This document shows positions 37,401-49,400 of a DNA stretch of 64,000 bases, one piece after another (the first letter of the stretch is position 1; every line of letters begins with the position of its first letter). The DNA is from Tenodera sinensis. Lineage: Eukaryota; Arthropoda; Insecta; Mantodea; Mantidae. The position numbers were made by a program, and so were the translations under genes. Under the pieces are notes generated by a model. The model worked only from the letters and a program-made list of their open reading frames with translations, had not been told where the DNA came from and did no database searches. The stretch spans positions 148,913,751-148,977,750 of the forward strand of contig CM060967.1 in NCBI GenBank assembly GCA_030765045.1, read 5' to 3'.

Positions 37401-40400
37401 ATATAAACTTCCACAAGTCAATACTTATCCAAAATTTGACAGTTAATAGCAGCTAATAGCTTTTTATATCACATTTATTTTGAGGAATAAAAATAAATAT
37501 GAAAATATAAACATTTTTCTGAATTTTTCCAAAAAGGATACAATTCCAAATTATAAAAAATCTGGCACTTGTGCATCTTGTAACAAGAAGAAAGACAAAG
37601 TTAAAGTTCTACTAAACAAGGGCAGCCCCTACCCTACTCTGTGGAGGTGAGACATGGTTCTCACGAAGAGCATGAAAAGTCAAATACAAAGTGCAGAGAT
37701 GAACTTTTTGAGGAAAACAAAGGGATGCACAAGGTTAGATCAAAAATAAAAAACCAAGACATCAGAGAAGAACTTACACTCAATAAGTAGCAAAATTGAA
37801 ACATATCAAAAGGAATGCAAAGAATGTCCGAAGCAAGACTGCGTAAAATTACATTCCAGATCAACCAAAAGGGAAGAGATGGTAGACCCAAAAAGAGGTG
37901 GGAAGAGTAATCATTGTGAGATGAAATGGGCACTCTGCCCATGCTGTGAAGTGAAGAAGAAGAAAAAAAAAATCTGGCATTTATCAATTTTGCTGTTTAG
38001 ATTGTGACTGGGTTTATATTGATAAAACCAAACTTCATTTGAAAACCAAACTGAAGAAACATTTTAGAAATATTAAATATAAACAGACTGATATATCGGC
38101 TGTCGCAGATCAATTTTGGTCCTTTAATCATCAAATAAATCCAGAGGTTAAATTATTAAAACAATTAAATGGACACATAGATTTAATGGTTTGGCAAAAG
38201 ATATTCATTTTGAAAAATAAGGATTGTGTAATGAATTTTGAAAGAAGTTTGTTTTATTTTCAGTGGTTGGTAATACATAGAAATATTAACCCTTTCATGC
38301 CTGGTGTGTATTATAAGATACATAGGCTTTTTTTCCTACTTGTACTAGTTTTAACTTTTTTTCTGCTATATTCTTGTTATACTGTCTGTCACCAATTAAA
38401 AATACATATTTGAGACGTTTTGAATTGTAAAAAATTATTTTTTTTATAATTTATATTTTAGTGGTTTTTTTTTTATAAGAAAGGAAGCAAAATCCATGCA
38501 ACCGCAGTCAAATGATACCCCGTCATCATCCACACGTGCCATCACACCAATTATTTTACGTGGGCCCTCCCCGTCCTTTACCACAGGCACATTTGACTGC
38601 GGTTGCCGAGACTCGAACTCACGACCTCGGGCTTTGAGTGCATGGCCAGTGCACTACGTGTTGCCTCAACGATAATGGCTATTCAAGCCAGCAGGCTGAA
38701 GGTGTCCCAGACCGGTTTCGAATTAGAGGAAGAACGGCATAAGTAGCAAAATAATTCAGGCATGAAAGGGTTAAGTGATTTAGCATTTGTTATGATGGCG
38801 ACAAGTATAAACAAGAGTGGCATTGATGATGCAGTAAATATACTGTAAAACTACATACACTGTTTCTAATTTCAAGAACTTTCAGCAAATACATATGAAG
38901 TGAAGCTTATAGTCTAAGATACTTGTTATAATTTGTAATGCATACTAATTATCACTTTCTCATTTGATTTGTCCCATGTAACATTTACTATTGGAAGAAA
39001 TTTGTGAGGTGATATCACACTTGTTTCCTCTCCTCTCCTTGCCTATGGACCTGAGCAATAGATGTTAAGAAAATCCATGTAAACAATTCCTTAAATTATT
39101 GCTGTAATTGGTGATTACCTTGAGAGCTCCAACCACTAGTTTAATGCAGTACTGAAGCACCTCACTTCTTGTTAATGGTAGGAAGTGAACATGTCTCTTC
39201 AAGGCACTTGGTTGCTGAAGTATATTTGTTAACTGGTTCACTGGTTGCCCCGGTGTTGGTGGTAAAGATGTTACTACTTGTAAGATATGTTCAAACATTC
39301 TCTGCAAAACATTACACAAAAGATATTATAAACAGAAGTAAGAAACTGTGATGTACTTGAATTAAATTTCTTTTCAACATTAAAAACGTTTCTTTTTATA
39401 AGCTAGTAACAGTGATGTGACTCTAAATTATAATGAAAACTGAGTTGGATTGAAACACAGAACATCACTTGCATGTAATTAGTCTTGACCGGTTTCAAGA
39501 GCTTAACTTGCTCCCATCGTCAGAATTAACCAACTGGTTCTTGTTGGTATTGTTTGATGTATGGTTGGTTGAGATGACATCTAGCGGTGAGCCGATAAAC
39601 TTCCATAAAGGTTTTGTGGAGGCAAATCCAACGCTGCAGAGTTGGATACTTGGGAAAAAATGCATATAATAAAAAACAAGCTCTATGTAATGAACTTTGA
39701 TTTGCCTCCACAAAACCTTTACATAATTATTATTTATTTATGCCAGCAAACTTACTGTTGGTGTTTTTAAACACACAAGCCATGTGTGGGCAATGACCTG
39801 GAACTTAAAAATTCAATGGAAGTTTATAGGCTCACCGCTAGATGCCGTCTCAACCAACCACACATCAAACAATATCAACAAGAACCAGTTGGTTAATTCT
39901 GATGATGGGAGCAAGTTAAGCTCTTGAAACCGGGGAAGACTAATTATATATTAGTGATGTTTTGTGTTTCAATCCAACTGAATTTTCATTATAATTTTCA
40001 TTACAATTAAAAATGTTATTTAAAGGTAAGGTTAACCTAAACATGTTTCAAGGCTTGTTCACCTAATCACCATAAAAATTACATCACAAATTTGAGCATA
40101 ATTTCATCCATTTAATCCATCATTTAGCATGAAATAGATGCAAATACAACCCCAGTAAAGTACACATCAGGCATTCACTAGAACTCTACTCAGTGTCAAT
40201 CAAGAAGGGGATTGACAGTTATTAACCACATGGTGGAAACATCTAAATGAACAGGAGGGGATGGATATGTCATTGAGGTCATCATAGCAAGAAAAGAAGA
40301 CCAATTAGAGCTAAGACATTTCTGTAGCAACGATAGATGTGAAACCCGTGTTCCAGTATTTAACACATGATTGGCATATGCCTGACGAGCAACCAGCATT

Positions 40401-43400
40401 AACATAAACTGTGCATCTTATTTTATTTTCACTGCAATATATACAATGCCTTCCTATAGCCCCAACTTGCAGCTCCGATGCTTGCATCAGTTAGAGATTG
40501 TCTGTGTGCTGACAAGTTCATTTGCATCCTTATATTTATGCGGATATTTCCCTTGTATTTACATGCATCTGAGTCTGTGTGTAGTTTTGAACATTTGCAA
40601 TTTGTCTTACACCTTTGATAAATATTCAACTATGACCAAAAATATTGACAAAGATACTGCAACCAAATGAAACCTGAGTGTATTCGGGCAGCAAATAAAA
40701 TTGTATTTGGTAAAGGTACATAACCCAGTTAAAGGTTTATGCAGTCAATGGTACTGCTGCAGAATATGGTCACAAAACAGTTGGCTTCCCCCTTTGCTAG
40801 TTTAACCTGATTGAATTAATTTGTAAGTAAAAAGTTATGTTAGGTGAAACAACTAAGATTTTAGTGTGTCGTTTGTAACAGCGCTACAGAAGAAGGAACT
40901 GGCAATAATGATTGGAAGTTACAAAAATTAGAAACATCACGTAACTTCTCAGTTCAGTTCAGGATCAGTAGGCTGTTATTGTTAGAAACGTGAAGTTTGT
41001 TGTTTTCTCCCTACTACTGCCTACAGAATTCCAACTGTGAGAAATGGATACAAAGAAGAAATGTTGCAATACAGCTGGTTTTAAGCTAAAAGTAATAAAA
41101 TTTGTCAAAGAGAATGGAAATAGATTCGCTGGCCATGAATTCATTGTTTCGGAGTGCAATATTCGCAAGTGGCAGAAACAGAAAGAACCACTAATGAAGA
41201 TGTCAAACAAGTCCAGAAAATCATTTCGTGGGCCAAAGAGCGGAAAATATCCTGAACTTGAAAGTGAACTTTTAGAATATGTGCTTGAGTTGCGTAACAA
41301 TGGAATTGGGGTTTCACATGAAATGTTACCCTTAAAGGCTAGGGAAATAGCATGATGTATGGGAATAAGTAATAATGAATTCAAAGTGAGCAGGGGCTGG
41401 ATCTTCCGTTTTATGAGATGCAAGGGACTTTCACTCAGAAGACGAACATCAATTTGCCAAAAAATGCCACAAGACTTTGACTTTGACCGGTAGGTAAATT
41501 TCTTCTAAGCTAAACATTTTTTTATTTTGTTTTCCTCTCATAATGGATGCATCCTTGATTTTTTCACGAAAAATTGGGGGGAAAAGGTGTGTTCGTTACG
41601 CACATAAATTTGGTATTTGTCACACTAGAGGCCAAAGGTTACCAACAGGTAATAGTAATGCAGTAAAAATATCAGATGAATTACTTCTCTTCTGTGAGAT
41701 TTCCTAGTGGTTTATCAGGGAAATTCACTTGCATTAATTCAAGAACTTGCAGCGATTACTACGGTGAGGCTTTTAGTCTCTAAATTTGTTTTTATTTTAT
41801 TTTATTTTATATAATCTGAAGCTGCCATTTGAAGATAAGTGAAGCCTAGTTTCTAGATATTTATGGTTACTTATTAATACATAATTTAACCAAACAGTAT
41901 TAAAATGGGAACACTGCAGCCAGTGACAAACATACCCCGAAACAGCAGGCCCAATCACAAATCGTCACCCACTCATTGGCCAGGGAAGCATAACCCCCTC
42001 CCACCTAACAATAGTATATATATGGTGAGCGGAGCACAGTCGTTCTTTTGATTCTGATGAAGATCATGGAGGCTACAATGGCCGAAAGCTCAATGTTCCT
42101 AACTCTCACACGGCTGATCACCCGTGAAACCTTAATTAATAACGCTCACCATGAAAGCTTTAATCTTACACACAGTATTAAAATGAACTAATAATTTCAA
42201 CTTAAAGAATATCCTTCTAGTTTATGATTTTTTTAAACTTACAGAAAATATATTTTCACAAAACATTGCACTAGCAAGCTGAAGATGCTTTCTTAGGAAA
42301 ACATGTCCTCCTCTACTGGTCTCTGTATTCAGAATCTTGTTCCGGGCTTCCTCAAATTGTCCTTTATACAATGCAGCATCTATCAAGAAACCTTGCAACC
42401 ACGTTTCCAGTTTCAAATGCTGGCTTAGCTTGGCAAATTCTGCAAACAGTAAGCAAGTAACAAGAGTAAAAGAGTTTGTGTACTTCAGTAAACTATGTAT
42501 CTATCCAATTAAGAACTTGTAATATTACTAAGATAAGTGAAGCTTTTAGTTTCTAGTTTGACTTCAATTTAGATCCTGTTGCTTCACTGTTAATAGCTTC
42601 TAACTAAACCCCAGCGCAACAGCCCAAGAAGGGCCAAGGCATACCGCCCAGCCGCTGTGTCCCCCACCTCTGTCCACTGCAGGCATCATTGGTCTGGGCG
42701 CAGTACTGGAGGGTGGGACGTAATCAGCACACCAAGACCTCCCAGCCAGTTATGCAGTCTTCTCGACCTGGGGCCGCTACTTCTCCATCAAGTAGCTCCT
42801 CAATTGGTCCCCCAGGACCTAACGAGGCTGAGTGCACCCCCTCTCAGGTCAGATCTCCCAGCAGGCGAAAACTCCTCATGCTGGTACCAGGGATCGAACC
42901 CAGGTCCTCTGCGCCACAGGCAAGCGCGTTACCAACTGCACTAGCTTCAATTTTCCTTAATTTATGTATCTATCATATTCATTATTTTTATTATTTGCAT
43001 TTGTCTAGTTAGTGATTGACATTAAATGAAATCAGAAGACAATGTTGACAGTTTCAGCATGATTGGAGATCATTGGCAAGGCAGACACTATGTGTAGGTA
43101 CAAAAAACGAATTTAGTAAAATGCATGATTATTTATCAAGGCTTTCTAGTTTCCCCATCTTTCCCTTTCCAATGATAGTAGTATTTGTGTTATTGGCTGG
43201 ACATAGTCATAACCAATGACATGAAAGGAAAGTACTGCTTGCAGCTGATGGCTCAGATCGTTACTCAACTATTGCTTGTTTCACAGCATGTTGTATACAT
43301 CAGAAACTACATATGGCCACATTATTGGTGTCAATCTTGAAATCCCGCTATTGGATAACCTTAACAGTTTCATCACAAGAAAATCAGCTGGTGTCACTTC

Positions 43401-46400
43401 TACAATCATATCTGTAATCTTGTCTACAGTGTTGCCAGTTGGGCCCTGGCTGAAGATGGAAGCAATAGCTTCTGAAAAATGTTTTGCATTAAAATTTAAA
43501 TAAGTGAAGTTAGCTTCACAAATCTGGTTCACCAAACCATCAAATTACCCTTTGTTTTGAACCCTATATCTTATTATTAAGTGGCCAGGAAACAAAACAC
43601 CAAATAAGTTGGTGACCACAATAAACACAGTAAGACACAAAAATTATGCTTTAAAGAGAACGTTACCTCTGCTCAAGGTGTCAGAGCTATGCAAAAGATC
43701 CCAGCAATGCAGTGCCATCTGGAAATTGCGAATAACCACACCATTTCCGGTCAACACAGGTAGTGTTTCATCTCCAGCATCCAATTTTCTGTGTTTTATC
43801 TTTGGTTCTCCTGTTTCTTCTGGAGCTTCTGTACAGAAGGCTTCCACAAGCACAACTGATGTCTCTCCCATGGCTGATATAGGAAATTTATATTACATAT
43901 TAAGGTCAAATTGAGTATTAAACGTAATTCCTGAAAATCAAACTGTCTGTAAGACCCATGCAATTTAGAAGACACTAAGACATACAATGAAAAAAATCTC
44001 ATGTGTTGCACTCACATGACTTTCTATACTCTTGTACAAACTATTCTTACAACACTTATTCCTCTATATTAATATTCTCGAAGTTGATGACAGTGTTGTT
44101 GGATCATACTAAAGTAGAAAAATGAGTCGATTGACAACCCTAAACAACACTCACTTTTTAAATTTCCTGCAACATATTTAACTGAGCCCATGTGGTCTGC
44201 ATAAATAATTATCTTGTCAGACATATCATGTCACTACAACAAATAACTGACGTAACATGTCCAGAATTGTATTTCTGACTTTGCTGACAAAGTCGTTTCC
44301 TATTTCCTGCAAATCAAAATAAACAACAAAACAAAAGAAATAGAAGTAACATTTTTGCTGAAAGGGACAACATATTCTCAGCATTAATTTCAGAACATAG
44401 GAATAGTAAAATAAAATCATGATTGCAGTTACAAACTGAAGTTAGAATGTTGGCAACATGCTATGTTAAATTTGCATCGCAGACTGCTTAGAATTTAGTA
44501 GAAAAGTTCCCTGTCCTGCTCCTGAACATTTCACTTTCTGCCAGGGTTTGAATTTTTGTGTGACTGCAGTCCATAGCATCGATAACATTGAAGAAAATAC
44601 CAATATCATAGAAACCTTGCTTCACAGTTTGTAAAAAATTACTTTGACCTCAAGACATATCTATATACTGTACTCTCATTTGTGCAATGCTGAGACTCAC
44701 ACGTCTTATTATTCTACACACTGTACATTCCCAAACATGAATATGATCTCTTATCACATGCTGAAAAGCTCCTGTTGTGTAATAACAAGGACAATCAAGA
44801 ACTGATTTCATGTCAACACAGACATGTTTTGTGCAGTCAGTTTCTCAATCTGCAGTCCCATCAATGCAAGATATGCAAGAATATATGTTTGAAGAACCTA
44901 AATCTAACTTTAAATTCTATGTATCATTTGAGAGGCAGAAATGGAACTTAAAAATTCAATGCCACAACTGGGATTTGAACCACAGACACACACACAGCTT
45001 GTGTGTTTAAACACACCAACAGTAAGTCTGTTGGCATAAATACATAATAATTACCATCTATGTATCATATTCCTGAAGAGGACTGGGCCTCTATCTAAAA
45101 ATATTCTGTCTTTGTAGAAATTCTATCAGATCAAATATACTGTCTTTAAAATATGATTTGAAGCTTTCCTGGGGACGAACATATTCAAGTTGTTCTCGGG
45201 CTTCGAGCCAAGTGTGGTGATGAAGAGCCATTGACGTTTCGGGAGTGTACATCTCTCCCATCATAAGGATGATGAATGATGATCAGGATGATGACTCTGG
45301 TTAGTCATCCTGATGATGGGAGAGATGTACACTCCTGAAACGTCAATGGCTCTTCATCAGTACACCTGGCTCAAAGCCCGAGAACAACTTGAATATACTC
45401 TCTTTGTCAGGCAAAGATTCTATAAGGAAAAACAATAGAAATACAACACTTTCTGAGATAAAACTATAATTCTATATACACATCAAATGACAATACATAC
45501 AGCAATAGTGTTTATTTACTGGCATCTGAGAACAGTATGTTTAAGAAAAAATTAAGAGAAAACCATACAATGAAAGCAACAACAGCAGCAGTCCACTTAA
45601 CGTTTATGTGAGATTCAAACTATAGTTTAAAGAGTTCATTAACGATCCAATAGTATTGTAGATTTGTCTTGCAATTCATTTCAGAGGCAAATGAACACAT
45701 TAGTACTAATGAAACCTATAGATGCATTCTTGCAACCCAGCATCTGTCTTTCTAACACAATTCACTATATATTTGTAAATGTTATATTGCTTTCAATTGG
45801 ACTTGTCCACCATTTTTCAAGGTCATTACTATAATAAAAAAATGGGTCAGTTTATAGCACTAAACAACACTTTTTATATTTCCCAGAACATGTTTCAGAG
45901 GTTAGTTTCCTCCAATGTTAACTGGACATTGAACTTGTTTGTAGAGGTTGGTCCTTCTGTACAAACAGGTTCAGTCAATGTTCGGTTGATGATTGAGAAA
46001 ACTAGCCTCTGAAACTGTTCCAGGAAATTTAAAAGGTGAGTGTTGTTTAGTATTATTAATCAACCTATTTTTCTATATTAATATGATAAAAACAGCACTG
46101 TCATTAACTTCCAGGATTATTAATATATCATTATTATAGGTTTATTTACCTCACAAAGCATGTTTTCCAAGGCAATGTGTCCTAAGTTAGCTTTTTTTAT
46201 TAAGGATATCTTAATTTACCAAGAGTTTGTCCTTTTGGCCATAAATGTTTGAAGAAAAAGTCTTCATTCTTTGGTCTTAATAAATTTAGTAAGTAATTTG
46301 TTAAATTGCATAAGCTTTCACGGCCTTTGTCATAAATACAAAATGATTATCCAGGCTTGTGGGCTGTAGTCTAACGGAAAATCTCCTACCAGATGTTTCA

Positions 46401-49400
46401 TTCAAAGTTGTGTCGAAGATCCTCAGGGGTGTGACCGTAGTACTCTGCTAGTCTGAGCAACAACTGATACAGAGCCGTTTGGTTTCGAAGGTTTTATATG
46501 CTTAGCATGTGTGGGTGTATAACAGTTGGTCCGGTCTTTGTTTATTGGTTCAACTGCTGCATGGGATAGGTTAAAGTGTGGGCTGCTTCCATTGTCTACG
46601 ATTGTTGTCGATGGGCTGACATTTACTGTGGCTGAGGCTCTTGATGGCATATGATCTTGAATTTGCCTCCGGTCAGGCCTTTTTGCGTTTGTTTCTTCCT
46701 TCCTATTGAAATTATCTTTATGTTTGAAAATCTCTATGGTTTTGCAACTTAACCGGGCATTAATAATGAACTGTGGAAGACAGGATAGCTGTGTCTGAAA
46801 ACTGCATGTGTTACCCCGACGCCGGTAATGTGTGTTCTGCAACTGCAGGCTTTTCTGTTTGTCCCAAATGGCAACATCTCTTGTGTTCTGTAATGCGTGT
46901 ATTTACCATATGTTGTGTGGTCCCTATATAGACAGAGCATGGAATTCTGTAAATACCCACAGAAGGGAGTGATTCCTTTGGATCTTTTGCTGAATGTAGC
47001 ATGTTCTGTATTTGTTGTGTGGGTTTGTAGATGGCATGGATGAAGTGTTTTCCACTAGACGATGGCCCACAAGCCTGGATAATCATTTTGTATTTTAGTA
47101 ATTTATTACATATATAAATTCTCATCATACTCTATTTATAACAATTTTACTTCATCCTATGAGTGGTGTTTGGTGCCCAAAAAGGACGTGTTGTGTTGAT
47201 TTGTCCTTTTCTTGTAAAAAATACTACCTATGTGTTCCTTCAACCCTACCGAAACGCTTCTTTTGCAAGGTGGAATCAGAACTGAAAGATTCAATGCCAC
47301 AGCTAGGATTTGAACCACAAACCTTCTGCTTCATGCATGGCTGCTCTAACCACTGAGCTACTGTGACAATTTGCCAGTATGACACTGGAATCTCCAACCT
47401 TTTTGCATTTTTTTCTGGTGGACCACAAAGGGAATCTCTCATTGGAGATATATACCCCAAGGGCGACTTACATTCCTAAGTACTTTATGTCCCATGATTA
47501 AATAACCTTCAGATGATAATTATTATTTTAAAAAAAAAGATAATAATTACCATCTGAAGGTAAAATACTTACGATACAAGGTTCATAAAGTACTTACGAA
47601 TGTATATCACCCTTGGGATATTTAGTTAGTCTGGGTGGCTCAGTTGGTTAGATGCTGGCCTACTGATCTGAGGACAAGGGTTCAAATCCAGCCCAAATTA
47701 ATGGTTTTTAAGTGTGCCTAAAAACGACAGCTCCAAGACAGTAGATTTACTGGCATGTAAAAGAACTCCTGCAGGACAAAATTCCAGCATCCTGGTAATG
47801 CTGATGTGATCCTGGCAATTGACAGTGTCGTTAGTCAACAAAATAATTTAATTTGGAATATTAAGGCACATTATTATTTATGACAACAAACTTACTGGCA
47901 ACATCGGTTTAAAACACTGATTGTGCATTTAAAAACCCACAGTAAGTTTGTTGCCATAAATATAATGACTTGAGATATTAATTTTGCACATGCTGGGAAT
48001 TCTGAATACCAACAACCACCACCTACAGCATATCCTATCCTCAAATGATTTAATGAAAAGTGTTCTTTATTATTCTTTTGGCTAAAAAAATCTGACTAGT
48101 TACCTGCTTCCAGTGCAACAATGTATTCATGAAGACAGTGCAAGAAGAAGGTTGTTGTGCAGTAAAGCAGCTGTTGTTCATCTCCAATTGATTTTCTTGT
48201 CTTATGAAACTGTGTTATTTTCTGCCAATATAGTTCTTTGTTCCTAAAGCGAAATAAAGATCTCTGTTACAAGTAATGTCTTTTATCTCCCTCCCTCTCT
48301 CTCTCTCTCTCTCCCTCTGTCTCTTGTGTAAATATGATTTTTTTTTCTTCAGGGAAGCTCATTATACATATAACACCAAATGTAACAAACTACTGGTAAC
48401 TTCATAAGATTTGGCATCATAACATTATTAACGTACAAATATAATGTTATGAAATTTACCATGTATGTCCCAAAATGCCACTTAATTCCCATCCTAGCTT
48501 TCTGCCAATGCATTCTTGAATCATGAACAAATTTTTCCACGGATCTTCTATTTTACTCTCCAATTCTGGCAAATCCTAAAAACAAAAACAGTTACAAGAA
48601 ATAAATCAAACAGTTAAACGTCAATAGTATATTAATGTTTTCCCATCATTACAGTGACTGTCAAAATTTTTCGAACAGGTACAGCTGCTGTATATTTAAG
48701 ATAAAAATAATAACAAAAATATGTAACTTTTGGTAATTCCAGAATATAAAGTTACTGTGTAGTTATCAAACTAAGTGTGCATTTTATTTCATGATACAGA
48801 AAATATAAAACTTATGAATTTAGTTATAAAAATATAAAATTACCTTTAAAAGGTAGAACCAGAACTGAAAAATTCAATGCTATAGCTGGGATTTAAATCA
48901 AAGACCCTGGTAGGCGGAGTGTCTGTGGTTCAAATCCCAGCTGTGGCATTGAATTTTTCAGTTCCAGTTCTATCTCTCAAACATTGCCCACAGACGGCTT
49001 GTGTGTTTAAAGGCACCAACAGTTTGTTGGCATAAATAAATAATAATTACAAAATTACCTGTTCATTATTATTCGGACAAAAAATAGAACTCCAACAAAA
49101 ATAAAAAGAAAGGAGTTCTTGTAGAAATACTAATACTTTGTGATTCTTCTCCTTCGAAGTACTTCTGTTAGCCATCTCAGCATGGTCTCCACGAACTTTG
49201 TTGTGGTTAAATGGAACAACTTTTGCCATTCCTCTTGCAGTCATTTCTTCATATCAGCTTTGATGTTTATTGGATGTTTCCATACATATGTTCCAGCATA
49301 TTCCACAGATTCTCTATAAGATTACTGTCCGGTCTCTGTGCTGGACTTTAGGACAATTGTACAACAACCATAGCTGTACATTATGGGCCGTGTGATTGGA

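Noticed and set aside
42657..43012. Two overlapping plus-strand ORFs of 95 and 107 codons
   Set aside because: They read through the GC-rich SINE-E and are explained by it.
43281..43535. INTS10 exon between exons 9 and 10
   Set aside because: No similarity to INTS10; exon 9 (phase 1) joins exon 10 correctly without it.
44226..44420. Possible extra INTS10 exon after a tttgcag acceptor on minus
   Set aside because: Exon 8 joins exon 9 directly in phase, and this segment does not match INTS10; including it in the required phase soon reaches a stop.
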